Assembly: GCA_003439945.1 (NCBI GenBank)
Contig: QVRM01006135.1
Coordinates: forward strand, 28,501 to 92,500
Source of the DNA: Dermanyssus gallinae
Lineage: Eukaryota; Arthropoda; Arachnida; Mesostigmata; Dermanyssidae
Reading direction: 5' to 3'
Length of the DNA: 64,000 bases
Below are positions 11,480 through 24,580 of this stretch, piece after piece. The translations under genes were made by a program, and so were the position numbers. Each line of letters begins with the position of its first letter. Position 1 is the stretch's first letter. The notes beneath the pieces are model-generated. The model saw only the letters and a list, made by a program, of their open reading frames with translations. It searched no databases and was not told the origin of the DNA.

Positions 11480-11993
11480 CTGGATATATATATATATATA
11501 TATAGGCTCGTAAATTAGGTAGTATGGAGCAAATAATAAAGCATATGTATTAGATGTTTCAGTGCTGCGCACACGGGCTTTCAGCTTTGCGAATTATGCA
11601 ACTATAATGCTGTAATACATATAGGACATTGTAAACAAAACGCACTGAAAAAATAAATTGGCAAACAAAAGACAATTTGAGAGAGAGAAAAGGCTGTGTC
11701 AGCCAGCGCTTAGCCACACATGAGCTTTATTGTCTCAGCGCCGCCTTGACATAGACGAATCATCAAAAACGGTGAGGACTTCACGTACTGAAGCGTCACT
11801 GCGTAGGCTTTAATTGAAGCTGTGCTACTGCACAGAACTTCAAGACTGCCCTACTTTCCGCTTACTGGTCGTTGTTAATCCTTACCACAAATACACATCC
11901 TGCCGCATCAGCAGATTTCAGACTAAATAAATAAACTGTCGTAAGAACGTTTCGTTTACCCTTCAGTCGCTAGCATCCAACAAGGAAAGCAAA

Positions 11994-12049
<56 letters not shown>

Positions 12050-12386
12050 AGATAAAACAGAACAACGTCCAAGCCTAACGGGAGGAGCGGGAATGAACCT
12101 TAATACCAAATAGCAATTGGATTGCCGAAGCTATGCAGCTTCAGCTCAGAGTAACGCAACCACAGTACGTAAGTAAATGTGTCTACTGGTGACAGACAAC
12201 TGATATTTTTCTTGCATGCTTGTTAAAAGAAACAGATGATTCTGTTTATATAAGAAATACGAGCTTCTCCTAAACCAGTACTATTGTCTTGTCGACAGTT
12301 GATCATAACAAATTGCTTCTATCTGTGCTTGTAAGGTTCCTCATAAACTCTCCACTAGATTTGAATGTATATATTTATGTTTCAGC

Positions 12387-12451
<65 letters not shown>

Positions 12452-13157
12452 AAAATTGTGTATGTACCGATGTAAAGGTAAAATTGCCGCACTTGTGTCG
12501 ATTTCCTGACGGATTGCCTGCCTAATTACGTCTAATTATCGTTGCCTTTCGCCTAGACCTATTTGGCCGCATGTTAGGTCGAGACCAGAACCTCCTACTA
12601 AGACGGCGGCCCGCTCAATATAGCGGCGCCGTAAACGAAGGATTCGACAAGCGCCTTTTATTCCTCCAATGATCAGAAAGAAAACCCGTCGCCGGCAGGC
12701 CGAACTATGTCCTACCAAAAAATCGTTGTGCTAACTGCCTTTAAGCAACTGCTCCAAAGAGTTAGCCATGTACTCTTCTCATGTGTATGATCTCAGCATT
12801 ATTTGTTTCAGCACATGTCCCACCCATGTATATATATATATATATATTTATTCACTTACATGACGGTATTAAGTTAGCATTTTGGAGATAATTTGTCCTG
12901 ATATTTATAGTTATTCTAGCCGCATGTATATGTATCTAAACATAAAGCACTGTTGTGTACGCAGTAAATGGGCCTATCGTCCTATAGACAATGCTACGCA
13001 GTGTTCATCCGTGGCACAGCAAAGATGCAACGAATTTCCGCGGTCGATATTCTAGCTGCTACGAGACCAAAGGTAGCTTTCTACCCGGCAATTGCTCGCA
13101 ATAAATTGTCAGCTTACCTAGCATAAAGCCGGACGCAAATGATAGCGCTGATTGTTC

Positions 13158-13160
<3 letters not shown>
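11480..13160. other. no gene; several (TA)n arrays
   Basis: TA arrays lie at about 11485-11504, 12000-12045, 12388-12444 and 12830-12846. Nothing between them resembles a known family. Confidence 0.6.

Positions 13161-13202
<42 letters not shown>
13161..13202. repeat. (TA)n microsatellite
   Basis: An uninterrupted TA run. Confidence 0.95.
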
Positions 13203-13204
<2 letters not shown>

Positions 13205-13704
13205 GACATGTATGGTATTGCATTATATCTTTTTTCGAGACATCTGTGCTCCCCGTTTCTGTCCGATTATGGATCGATTTATGTCAACACCGGCATTTAC
13301 CTTGTCTGAACTGGAAACCACGAAAGCCAATTTAATAGCGGCCAGTCCTAGTTCTGAACCCACGACGTCCCGAATGCACTAGTGTAATTTGCCTTGAATT
13401 TAGCGCGATGGCCTAAGCAAGATCGAAAATGTCCGTTTGATAACTTCCTAATCATCAACTGTTTTATGCGACCTCACACGATGGTTGTTTTCAATACAAT
13501 GAAGCATTCTTTCTTCGCTACCCACGTTTGACACCGACGAATTTTTCAGAGATAGCCACATACATATTACAATACAAATAATACATTTTTGCCCCTCTCT
13601 TGCTTTACAATCTCCTAACGTCTGGTCAAGTGCTGGGGTCGAACACCCTGTAAATGTAACTAGATTTAAATAAATATTGCATATATCTATAATAAAATAG
13701 TAGC

Positions 13705-13708
<4 letters not shown>

Positions 13709-13769
<61 letters not shown>
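13709..13769. repeat. (TA)n microsatellite
   Basis: An uninterrupted TA run about 150 bases downstream (in gene orientation) of the PLC-gamma exon. Confidence 0.95.
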
Positions 13770-13772
<3 letters not shown>

Positions 13773-13920
13773 AAGGCATATTAAACATACGCTAGTCAGC
13801 ATCACTATAAGTCATCCGGGCGCCTCATAAAGTTTGTCGTCGAAAGGTGCTCGTAAAAAGCCCTTATCGAATGACACTTCTGGAGTGATACCAACAAAAC
13901 CTGTAAATAGGAGACAAAGC

Positions 13921-13926
13921 ACTCAC
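13921..13926 (-). promoter_or_regulatory. splice donor of the PLC-gamma exon
   Basis: GTGAGT follows AGG on the minus strand, a near-consensus 5' splice site. It decides the exon end, since the frame would otherwise run on into sequence unlike PLC-gamma. Confidence 0.8.
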
Positions 13927-14102
13927 CCTTGGCAGAAATGCTTTTACGTCCTTCAACGAGACGGCTTCCCGCGAGTTCACCATAGTGTAGAACTCTTTTC
14001 TCAGCCAACGCTCGACCTGAAGCGGATATGGAGCTCCGAGTGTGTCCTCGACGAGGTACTTCAGGCCGCGAACCCAGAGCTCGCAGTCGGCCAGTGAAGT
14101 TG
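13927..14102 (-). CDS. PLCG1: phospholipase C-gamma, exon for PH end / EF-hand start
   Basis: Phospholipase C-gamma cleaves PIP2 into IP3 and diacylglycerol downstream of tyrosine kinases. This 176-nt minus-strand exon encodes ATSLADCELWVRGLKYL, then APYPLQVERWLRKEFYTM, then VSLKDVKAFLPR. The family has the same order: ATS....WI.GL..L.EDT..A..PLQ.ERWLR+.FY, then the basic EF-hand segment. The acceptor is CTGTAG before CA, and the donor is AGG followed by GTGAGT. The exon starts in phase 1, which completes the Ala codon begun by the exon at 52062-52211. No catalytic X or Y domain, SH2 or SH3 exon was found in the window, so those should lie to the left outside it. The symbol follows the vertebrate name; the fly orthologue is small wing. 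Confidence 0.9.
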
Positions 14103-14979
14103 CTACAGCGCGTTGATCGTGGGTCGCAAATGTTTGTAGACCGATGTACCCGATCCGTCGCGCAACGGGTTTTGCCCAGACAGATAGACAACAGGGGGAA
14201 TAGGGGTATATGAAAGGCACCGAGAAGAAAAAGATAATCAGCAAGAGATAACAAACAGTATTGTATGAAGAGTGCAATATTAATCAGACAGCGTTTACCC
14301 GCGGCGGGGCAAAATATCAAAATGAATAGCGTCCTCGAGACGGTAACGGCGTTCGAACGCTACGTATGCACGCACGACGAAGTAAAGGGGCAATCTCTCT
14401 GAAGGAGAACGCATTTATTTTGCTTAATTTAGTAGTGTGATATGATGACACAGACAGAAGCACACAAGGTGGCATTTTCAAATTTTTTATGTGCCGCATA
14501 GTATGCGGACATACGGTATCTGGGTCGTAGACTGTCATTTCCGTTAAAGATCTCTGCGAGAGAGAGACTCTGATCTGTGTAGAGAGGTAGTGGTTTCATT
14601 TATAACATTGTTATCATAACACATAATGCGAGCCACGCGGTTTATGTCCCATCGATCTACAATGGCCTCGGAAGAGTGTTACTCACGTCAATCTTATCGT
14701 AAAATCAATATTCCTGTACTCTGCGACTTCCGCGTCTGGTGTATCTATATTGCGCGTTTGCATTCGGTTCTGTACAAGCATTCATTTAGAAAGAATATAA
14801 ATTTTCAGGCTATTGACGTATAAACGACGTTTAGTTTATTACTACATCACATTTTGGTATTGTTACACAACTGTGTATAAACGAAATGCCAGCGAATTGT
14901 CTGCCTCCGAAAACCGCCTCAGCCCTCTGTGGCCTAGTGAAGCTGTGTGGTATTACACGTATAGATTCAAAACGTGGTT

Positions 14980-14982
<3 letters not shown>

Positions 14983-15037
<55 letters not shown>
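14983..15037. repeat. (TA)n microsatellite
   Basis: An uninterrupted TA run. The flanks 14110-14980 and 15040-16240 show no recognisable gene or repeat family. Confidence 0.9.
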
Positions 15038-15043
<6 letters not shown>

Positions 15044-16262
15044 GTATATAAATGATAAAGGTATTAAGTAAAGAAGATGTTGCGATTCGACAGAAAATAA
15101 TCCCGGACACATAACAGGACAATTATTATTACTACGTAACAAGTAAAGGAACAACAAGCGTGTGTGTACATAACAGACAACCTCCTGCACTTCAAAAAGT
15201 AGTAACTAGATAACCCAGGGAACAAGCTCTACTGTCTAATAAGTATGTGCGCCGTATCGCGATTGAATTAACGACCGATAGCATTGGACGCCCAAACCAT
15301 ACCCTATACTACCTTTCATTCGAGTTGATCTATATTATGTAGATAATTGTAGCGGTACGTATATCTGTCCAATTCGCACTTTCTTCATATTCACGCATTT
15401 ATTACGACGTGCGCTCCCTCAGACGTGCGCCCGAAATGCTTTAATCAGCACAATAATACTCACTACTTCGCCAGTTAAATCTAACAAAGTATAACCTGAC
15501 CAAAATCAAGTAAATCAAACATCGCCGCTCATTAAAAACTCGTAACAAACTGCACGTCCCTCGATCTTCGCCACTACTCTCACATCAAATCAATCACTTG
15601 TGTAAAACAGAGGCGAATGCCCAATAAATCATCGGATCACCCAGCGCTGGTGCTAGAAGCTCTTGAGTCTCGCCACAAAGCACGTCGTGAACAGAACACA
15701 CTTAACACACGTGCTTCCAAATCGGCTCCGCATTACTTGACCTCGGTAAACTTTGTTACTACCTGTAACACCGACGTGTGGTAACTTTTCCTAACACGAC
15801 ACAATTGTGAGGGCCAGATTTAGCTAACAACGCAGCAACTAATTCTAATGCGATTGTACTACTTGTAGTACTTACAAGGCGCCACTCTGTAAATCACAAA
15901 TAATGGACCATTCATTTAGTAGTTGTGATGTGTGCATTTAGGCAACTTTCGACGTTCGTGAATTGCTTGACGCCTGCTACCGACAACTGTCTGCTGGCAA
16001 ACTTTATAACGTAAAGGTTTCTCCTGTAAAATACCAGCACTATGAAACTCGCTGCCCTGAATGAGGAGCTTCGACGAACCCTATCACAGAGTATTCTGTT
16101 CTCAAACTATTGAGAAAAAGAGCTCGAATGTGTATAGGTCAAGAACTACCTACGTATTTATTAGCAAAGCATATATTCATATGCAACAGAAAGAGACAAA
16201 GCTTTTCATCGCTGTACCCCCCCCCCGCCCCTCTCTCTCTCTCTCCTTCTACAAATGAACCT

Positions 16263-16441
16263 CCTTTTGGGGCTGACTCTCAGCCAAGATTTAACGTCCA
16301 TGGGACTGCCTTTCGCATTGCTTCATAGACGGACCCCCATAAATACAAATGTGGGGCAACGGTGGGGTTCGAACCCGCGCACCTATGTGTCTCCTCCGGT
16401 CGCGAGGCGCAGACACATGCCACCACGCCACCGGGCTCAAC
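16263..16441 (-). mobile_element. tRNA-derived SINE, copy C
   Basis: A well-preserved copy on the minus strand with B box GGGTTCGAACCCC and an A-box-like GGTGGCGTGGTGG head. A perfect 15-bp target duplication, TCTACAAATGAACCT, lies at 16248-16262 and 16442-16456. That is direct proof of retrotransposition and fixes both ends. Confidence 0.9.
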
Positions 16442-16459
16442 TCTACAAATGAACCTGGT

Positions 16460-17110
16460 CAAGTCGTATAATCGTAGTAGTGTAGTATTATTATATTTAA
16501 TGAAACTGGTTAACCATCACGGGAGTTTATCCCGTTAACATGGCCGGCAGGCACGTTGTAAGTACGAACTACCCGCATTTCCGTTTGATTCAACTCGGAA
16601 CCTCTTATTCTTTCGAAGCTACGCCTGTTTCCTGACTGACTAACTGACTTCCTCAATAGTCATCACAAGTCCGAGAATTGCTGGCGCAATTTCCTGTCGT
16701 TTGTCACCCGTCAATGTGCAGAACAATCGTGTAGCGTTTCAGCGTCTGCATGTACGCACCCCGGGGAAGGACACGGCCAGCGAACGAATAAATCCGGCAA
16801 GGAGTCTCCTACTTGAAATATTAATCCAAGAGTTACGCAGTCAGAATCCCGCAATCAATTCGTTCGCAATGTGAGACCTGCAGACGTAACGTGTTGGCTG
16901 GTGAGAACAGTCCGGCAATCAGAACCGCCACCAATTTGCAAGCAGAGCAGTCGCCGCCTCCTTTACTCTGCATCCTGCATCATTATAAATGGAACACAAA
17001 TGTATTTAAAATTTGTTTAAATACAAAGTTAAACTATTCCATTGCATAGTACTATGCATTTATGAACAATGTGATTAAATCTTTTCGGAGTAAGCACCTC
17101 TTCCCTAAAA
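16460..17110. other. no recognised feature
   Basis: Mixed-composition DNA with no convincing frame or repeat family. Confidence 0.55.
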
Positions 17111-17160
17111 AAAATATATGACTTCTTTTGACAAATATTACAGCTCCAGCGTATTCAGCT

Positions 17161-17334
<174 letters not shown>

Positions 17335-17383
17335 TCGCGTCCAGATGCATGTATGAGCGTACGAGTTTCGTTTTGCCTCAATA

Positions 17384-18177
17384 AAGAACCTACGATACGT
17401 CACCACATACAATGTGGTGGCCTTTTTGATCAAACACAGGCTAAGTGTTGAGTCTCTAATGAAAAAGACGCTCTCGATTAGGATAACGGTTCAGTCAGTC
17501 GTTATTATCGGCTATTAACTGAACGAGGTCTCGATGAGCCGCCATCGCGATCGCAATCGCAATGGCGAACGGCCGCTATCGCCGAACCTCTGACGGAGAC
17601 GCTTTCGTCATGTGCGTGGACTCGTCTTCATCGCCGCCCTTCATCATGAACAGGAGAACTTCATTTCTCTAGGAGATGATAGCAGCACCTCGTCATTGAG
17701 CGAGCCCGTTCGCGGCACACAGTGCGTGTTGGTTGTCGATCCTACCATTGTTCCGTTGCGGCACACGCATAGGCGCGATTTACGGAGCTGCAAGGCAGGC
17801 TATGCCAGAGTTGTCCGCCACCATCGAATCGCGTAAAGCGAACTGGCGTGCACCCACACAGGAGAATAGCGCTGCAGGGCCGAATTCAAAGTCGAATCGT
17901 AGCAGTTCGATCCTGTCCGTTAATGGAAACACCACAAGGGACATCATCTCTGCTGAAGTGCATATGTGGAAAATGTTTTCTAGCTGAAATGGGGCTGCTG
18001 TCGACGCAGATCTCGATATGTGTCAACGACCACTGCGCATTGTAGTAGAGATGTCACGCCGTGAACTTTTGCAAAAAAAAACATTCTTCGTTGCTGGACA
18101 ATACATAGATAATGCACAACGATACCCGAACATCGTATCATTATGCTGCGCTAACAGTCCCTAGGTTGCTAAGGCAA

Positions 18178-18179
<2 letters not shown>
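17384..18179. other. no gene seen
   Basis: Short overlapping open frames of mixed composition at 17612-18045 have no motif I can name and differ in each phase. I see no splice sites that single one out. Confidence 0.5.

Positions 18180-18246
<67 letters not shown>
18180..18246. repeat. (TA)n array next to mariner
   Basis: The TA array ends with the TA duplication of the adjoining mariner, so the element landed in the microsatellite. Confidence 0.95.
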
Positions 18247-18249
<3 letters not shown>

Positions 18250-19537
18250 GTAGTTCAACAAGTTCTTAAAATGAAAACCAAGAATTTTCCAAATCTTGTT
18301 TTTAATTTTTTCTTATTCGATATACTCCCCGAGAAGCTCAATACACTTTTCCCACCGAGATTTCAGAGCATTTATACCTCTTGAGTAGAATTCCGCGTCT
18401 TTAGACTGAAAATAGGCATTGACAGCAGCCTTAACCTCTTCATTGCTGGAGAAACGCTTTCCACCGAGACTATTCTTCAAATGTCCGAAGAGGAAATAAT
18501 CAGAGGGGGCCAGGTCTGGAGAATAGGAAGGTTGTTCAATAAGTTCGAACCTCAGTTGGGCCAGTTTTGCCGTTGCTTGCCGCGACTTGTGTGCGGGAGC
18601 ATTGTCCTGGTGAAACAGGACAACCTTCTTCTGCAAAGCGGGCCGTTTCACGATGAGTTCTTGCTTCAGGCAGTCCAACAGTCTTGCATAATATTCTCCC
18701 GTAATCGTTTTACCGCTCTCAAGGTAGTCGACCAGAATTATTCCACGTTGGTCCCAAAAAACCGTAGCCATCATCTTTCCGGCCGATGCCGTTGTCCGCA
18801 CCCTCTTCGGAAGGTCCTTCACCAGGTGCACACCATTGACGAGATGCTTCTTGGGTCTCGGGAGTGTAGTGATGGACCCAGCTTTCATCGACGGTCACGA
18901 ATCTGCGCCAAAAATCCGACGGATTTTTCGACATCTTGGCCAAATTTCGCTGTGAAGCGGAAACACGCGCGTCTTTTTGGCCTTGGTTGAGCAAATGCGG
19001 CACCCATTTTGCTCTGAGCTTTTTCATCTTCAAGTTTTCGTGCAGGATGAAATGCACTCTACCCAAACTGATCCCCAAGGCCTCCGCTATCTCCCTAATG
19101 TTCACTCGCTTATCTGCGGCAACGATTTTCCGCACTTTTTCCACGTTTTCCTCATCAGTTGCCGTTTTTGGGCGTCCTGAACGCAGTTCATCCTCGGTGC
19201 TCCTGCGACCTCTTTTTAACTCATTAATCCAGTTGGAAACAGTGGCAAAACATGGCGCAGAGTCACCGTACACCTCGTCTAACTCAGTTTTCACTTGGGT
19301 CGCATTCCAACCTTTGAAATAAAAATGCTTGATAACCACTCGAAACTCTTTTTTCTCAATTTTTCAAAATCACGCCGATACGTTGCACGGGAAAAGCGAT
19401 CAAACGAAATCGCAACGGCCAATCACCATAATATTTTGACTGCTAGCATTCGAAAAGTTGCCCTTTCCAATAGCGGTGAAAGCGCGCCAAAATTCGAATT
19501 CTGAAAAGCTCATTTTAAGAACTTGTTGAACTACCTG
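18247..19537 (-). mobile_element. near-complete mariner transposon
   Basis: Matching terminal inverted repeats of about 28 bp begin CAGGTAGTTCAACAAG at 18247 and end with the complement at 19537. TA duplications lie at 18245-18246 and 19538-19539. The length of 1291 bp is the usual mariner size. It sits between a (TA)n array and the 3' end of LINE-A. Confidence 0.95.
18313..19339 (-). pseudogene. mariner transposase, one frameshift
   Basis: The N-terminal part reads VIKHFYFKGWNATQVKTEL, the helix-turn-helix region, then a second HTH with RVNIREIAEALGISLGRVH. The first catalytic Asp is in TVDESWVHHY. The frame shifts by one base near 18820, after QWCAPGE. The rest continues in the next frame with KMMATVFWDQRG, the second Asp in FHQDNAPAH and the third in YSPDLAPSDYFLF, with D34D spacing. 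The total would be about 345 residues. The original start codon region near 19350-19370 is also altered. It is a young but inactive copy, with subfamily not assigned firmly. Confidence 0.9.
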
Positions 19538-19957
19538 TATATATTTTCAATTTCAATTCAATTTCAAACGTGGTTTATTCACGGAACTGCATTTCACAAC
19601 GCTTAAGTTCTCGGTTAAAAAAAATGGTTGAAAAAATATGAATCAAACAACAAAGCAGACAATTACTCTCGACAAAATCCAAGGAGTGCTTTGTATAAGC
19701 ACTTTACACACAATGGTATTACAGTGGTTAATAATTTACACAAGAACTACAAAGCAGCAATTGGTGCGTTTGTTAGAACGCCGAACACCACATGAGGCAA
19801 CAAACTTGCAAATATAACACACAAACGAAGTAGTCCACTAGTACAGCATCAACACAACTTACAACAACTATGTCTAAAAACATGTGGATAAATACAATCA
19901 AACTAGGTGTGTCCTCGTATACGAAGCACAACATTTGTAATACCAACTATACCTAGA

Positions 19958-22925
19958 TCACACGCCTGGTTCCGACTGTGAAATTAACAGCCACTGCTTT
20001 AACTCGCGAGAGAAGAGGTGTTTCGTGGTGAGGCATCTTATGCGTTTAGGAATGCGGGTCCAGGTTTCAGGAAGGCGGTACGCAAGTGCGTGTTGACTAG
20101 ACTTCAAGGATACAGAGGGCACTGCAAAAGTTGTTGCGCGCCTACCTGATGTTCGACTCAGGGTAGGGACTAGTGCAAATGCAATCTCCATAGGCACAAT
20201 ACTACGCGAAATTTTGTACGCTAACATTGAAACCCGCAGAAAGTAAATGCTTTCTACCGTGAGTAGGTTAAAACGAATGAGCAAGTCACGGACCGAATCC
20301 CTTCGCCTTCTAGCAAAAATGGCTCTAATTGCATCATTCTGTATCACTTGTGCTCTTCGGAGAATTCCGTCGTAGCTACCTCCCCAGAGAAGGATTCCAT
20401 AGCATAGAACTGGTAAAAGCACGGCCTTGTACACCAGAAGTAAGCCCTCTGTGGGTACCCCAATCAATTTCATTTTACACAGCGTAGATATTACAGCATA
20501 GCACTTTGGTGCAATGTAATCCAGATGGGGATGCCACCTCATGTTTTCCTGGAGAACGAGCCCCAGGCACCTAGCGGTCTGCGAGAGCTTAATGTTCCGT
20601 ATCTTAAATATCTGGTTGTCAGATAATTCTAGAAGCCTCGGCGATGCACGAAAAACTATGAAATTGGTTTTGTTAGCATTGACGACTAGTCCAAAAATGT
20701 TAAAAATGCTAATTATATTATCAACATTCAAAAGCGACTGCTGCAAGTCCATATCAAAGTTCCGATGATTCACTCCGAACAGTAGCGTAGTGTCATCAGC
20801 AAAAGCTATAGCTGAGCCAAGGTTTAGCCTCTGAATCCGTAATAGAATAAAATTCAGTAGAATAAGAAACATAAAAGGTCCGAGAACCGAGCCTTGAGGG
20901 GTACCGATATCGACCTGCTGCCATGAGGACTCTATTTGACCAGCTCGTACCACTTGTCTCCGTCCTGAGAGATAGGACCTAAACCAGGCAACCGCCGGCG
21001 CAGAGCAACCCAGCTGAGCGAGCATTTGGAATAGAAGGGAATGATCAAGGCAATTGAAAGCCGCTGACACGTCGAGAAAGACTGCGAGACAAAACTTATG
21101 TAGCTCAACCGAGTCGGACACTCGCTGCCATAAGTGGGCCAACGCGAGGTCAGTCGACCTACCCCTGCGAAAGCCGAACTGGTTTGAGGAAAGGAAATGT
21201 ATCGTCTCTAAATATCCATTTAGCCTAACCAGCACCAGTTTCTCAATGACCTTCGAGATATAATCCACGACCGAGATCGGCCTATAGTTGGCTGCGCGGT
21301 TTCGCTCACCCTTTTTCTTAAATAGAGGAAACACCGCCGTATCTTTCAAACGTGATGGAAAGGTGCCAGACTCAAACGAACGATTTATAATGTCAGTCAG
21401 CGGACCTGCGATCGATGAAGCTGCTAACTTCAATAATTTTGCAGGTACACCGATGACACCTCCACTCCAGCTTGCTTTAAGACGGAATAGAGACAGCAGA
21501 GAGTGAGAATACATTGTCATTTTTTTCCCATACCTCGTCAAGCAGGGTGGCCATATCTCTGTTCTTTTTGAGGTGAGCGACCGTGGTATTACCTAGCGTG
21601 GCAAAGTGACGGTTTAGCTCGTCTGCAATTTTTACTGGATCATCTAATGTTTCATCCTCGGCAACTAGTAACGCGGACGGTAATTCTACTGGATCATGTC
21701 GCCTACCACAGAGTCCATTGATGAATTTCCAGAGTTTAGAGGAATCATCACGTAAGAAAGCAAAGCGATTTCGGTAAAATGCTGTCCTCGCAGCGCGAAT
21801 TGCATTGAGGTAGCGGCGACGACTATTCAAATAGGACGCTTTCGAATCTACCGAATTTATCTTGCGATGTCTGCGGTACATCTTATTTACTCTACGGCAC
21901 AGCCGCCGTAAACCTGGAGAAAAGGAAAATTGACCCACCTTGGACGATCTATTTGGAGTAGAAACGTCTACCAGATCAAAGGTTTTTTCGTATACATGAA
22001 GCAGGATTCTACTGAAAGCGTTAAATGCCGAATTTACGTCTACTGCATCATAAACTGGTAACCACGAGACATCTTGCAACCGATAGAGGAACGTATCAAT
22101 CTTAGCCCTGTTGTGACTTCGGCTTAGGGTTGGGGCCAGCTCGGTCAACGGTTTGACAGCCACCGAGTTGTCGGACAAAGATATTAAAACCGGGTAGTGA
22201 TCAGAGAAAAGCAGAGTACCGAGAACCGCCGGCTGGACAGTAGTAAATCTTGAGCAATTGGAAATAGCAATATGGTCTATGCACGTACCAGATGCAGGTC
22301 TGGTTATGCGCTCGACTACCAGGGAGAAGTCTCTAGCGGAAAAGAAAGAAGTATAATCGCTAGGCTGCGGGACCGAAAGGAGGTTGACATTAGCATCGCC
22401 CATGACAATGACAGGGGTAGAGGTACAAGTTGGCAACATATCGTCTAGGGTATTCAGAAGCGTGTCTTTACAAGATACATGGTTAGAATAAAATCCCACA
22501 ATAAAACATTCAGGACCGTCCTGTTTCTTTAAATGCAGACGTACCGCCTGAACATTGCCGTCAGGACTACAAACACAGCGCGATGATAAGATATTGCAGG
22601 TAGAGCGCACATAGATGCCGACACCACCACCTAATCTCTCCAAGCCTCTACCCGACGCAACTAATTTAAAACCACTTATAGAGTGAGACGCCAGATCGCA
22701 ATCCTTTAGCCATGTTTCACTAACCACTGCCGCATCAAATATGGCGCCCTCTTCCTCTAAAAATTTTGTAATAACTCCAGATGACCGGATTTTTTTATCC
22801 CTCCAGTCCCCGCGTTTAGGTGGATAAAAGCTAAGCTACTGGGTCCAAGTCTAACGTCATCCAAAAGTTGGCATGCCTTTACATTTGGCGTAATGTTTTG
22901 ATTAATATAATTTATACAATGCATT
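19958..22925 (-). pseudogene. LINE-A ORF2: AP endonuclease and reverse transcriptase
   Basis: ORF2 nicks target DNA and copies the RNA there. The start ATG is near 22925. After IHLNAGTGGIKKSGHLELL, a one-base loss near 22760 breaks the frame. Endonuclease motifs follow: VSETWL, GGGVGIYVR, VIVMGDANVN, SGTCIDHI and SDHYPVL. A second shift occurs near 21490, before the RT. RT motifs are YRPISVVDYISKVIEK, NQFGFRRGRSTDLAL, FLDVSAAFNCLD, GTPQGSVLGP and AIAFADDTTLLFG. The thumb contains VIQNDAIRAIFARRRRD, and the end is LKQWLLISQSEPGV. With two shifts repaired it would be about 980 residues. Damage is light, so the insertion is fairly recent. Confidence 0.9.
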
Positions 22926-22981
22926 AGTAAAAATAGATGGTTGTGAGAACATCAAGATGACTAAAATCAGTAATAAAAATC

Positions 22982-24580
22982 TTACGATAGCATCGAGAGA
23001 GTTGACAACAACGGTGAGAGAACCTCAATCAGCTTTTTTAGACGTATTGCAGCTTTCGGGGATACAATACTTAAAACCTTCGTGATGTGCCTCAAGGATG
23101 AGATTATGTTGGAGTTACGTCCCTTTAGTTTACTAGTGGCAGAGGTGCGCGATGACTTCCATGGACGGGTCTTGCGAAGAGTATTTGGAGCCAATTTTTC
23201 CACGGTGCGAATCTGCTTCTTAGGGAGTGATGTTGATCGCGGTAGATTTACACGAATCTCGGGGCCAGACGAGGTTTCTACTACTAGTGATCTCACAACA
23301 GCAGCATAGGTAGGTGGAGATGATGCGGATACTTCAGTCGAGGAATTTGGAGGGTCTGAGGAGTCGGATGCAACAGCCGGCTGCGACGCGTCGACCACCT
23401 TGACTTGTGTTGCCTCAGGATGCTCTGATCCGACCTGTTGCAACAAGCGACACTCCATCAGTGCCTTGCGCTTCTCAATTTCGCATAGTCGGATAGGGCA
23501 GGACATCGAAGACGACGCATGGGGACCCCTGCAGTTTACGCATTTTGCTTGTTGCTTACAATTTAGCGCGAGGTGACCAGTTTGACCACATTTTTTACAC
23601 GAAACTTCATTACGGCAATATTTCGCAATATGACCTAGCCTCAAACACTTGTAGCATGATACAGGGGTTCCCGCATACATAATGACTTTATGTGACCTAA
23701 AAGCAAGAAACACGTCAGTCGGCGGAACTCTATTAAATTGGAGTATGACCCTGTCTGTAGGGATCGATGTTGCGGTGGATCCTATTCTCTTGATGATGTT
23801 TTCTCTTCTCGCGGAGACGACACCAACCTCCTTAAGGGCAGACTGAATGTCTTCATCAGTAAAACCTTTGTCTACTCCGTTTATTCTGGCGCGATATGCA
23901 CCTAGATCGTTGCATTTAACTACCACCGGAATGTCGAGGAGAGTCGATAATTGCACCGCGGCATTTGCTTCGTCAATAGTATTAAACCAGACGTAAATGA
24001 TGCCCGCTTTCGATTCCAGCTTAGCAAGCGGGTAGAGTCTATGCAATTCACTGCACAATAAGAGTAGACTATCATTGAACGGCTCACTTATAGAAGCAGT
24101 CGTCCCATTGATTGTTTTGTCGCTTCTTCGCGCAATAACTACACGAAACAGACCCTTTGGCTGACTGGACGATTTGGACCGGATGGCGCCAATTTGTTCT
24201 TTCAGCTTTTGGAGACGCTTGGTAGTGCTTTTTGAGACTACTACCTTCCAATCATCATTCGCATCGGTTGCATCCTCAGTCTTGTCAGCGCAGTCAGTTT
24301 CATCGTTGCCGTTCGTAGAAACATTTACTTCTGCAGGCGGTACATTCTCCGAAATGTCTTCCACGACTATCGGCACAGACTCCATTTGATTTTCATCAGC
24401 TGGCGCCGCTTTCGATGCCGTCACCTTCTTGTTAGCTAACGCAGCTAACTTCGCTTTTCTGTCTTTCGACTCGGCCGTAGTCTTGAGTGTACAACTCAAA
24501 CCGGCCCTTCCCCTCTTCTCAACCACTATCTTCCCGTTAACCATTGTTAACGTGGAAAACAATGCTTTCCTGCAGACCAC
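22982..24580 (-). CDS. LINE-A ORF1, gag-like RNA-binding protein with zinc knuckles
   Basis: An intact 532-residue frame. ORF1 proteins of Jockey/CR1-type LINEs coat the element RNA and carry it to the target. The N-terminal 150 residues are charged and low in complexity. A central fold follows. Three knuckles lie at about residues 309-360: CYKCLRLGHIAKYC, CKKCGQTGHLALNC and CVNCRGPHASSSMSCP. A basic tail follows. The stop lies about 57 bases upstream of the ORF2 start. No promoter is visible. The start at 24580 is the first Met, but MVNGK at residue 13 is also possible. Confidence 0.85.
   Translation of the reverse strand: MVCRKALFSTLTMVNGKIVVEKRGRAGLSCTLKTTAESKDRKAKLAALANKKVTASKAAPADENQMESVPIVVEDISENVPPAEVNVSTNGNDETDCADKTEDATDANDDWKVVVSKSTTKRLQKLKEQIGAIRSKSSSQPKGLFRVVIARRSDKTINGTTASISEPFNDSLLLLCSELHRLYPLAKLESKAGIIYVWFNTIDEANAAVQLSTLLDIPVVVKCNDLGAYRARINGVDKGFTDEDIQSALKEVGVVSARRENIIKRIGSTATSIPTDRVILQFNRVPPTDVFLAFRSHKVIMYAGTPVSCYKCLRLGHIAKYCRNEVSCKKCGQTGHLALNCKQQAKCVNCRGPHASSSMSCPIRLCEIEKRKALMECRLLQQVGSEHPEATQVKVVDASQPAVASDSSDPPNSSTEVSASSPPTYAAVVRSLVVETSSGPEIRVNLPRSTSLPKKQIRTVEKLAPNTLRKTRPWKSSRTSATSKLKGRNSNIISSLRHITKVLSIVSPKAAIRLKKLIEVLSPLLSTLSMLS

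Noticed and set aside
13805..14320. The 171- and 137-residue minus frames taken as whole genes
   Set aside because: Only 13927-14102 of the second frame matches PLC-gamma. The rest lies beyond clear splice sites and has no family likeness.
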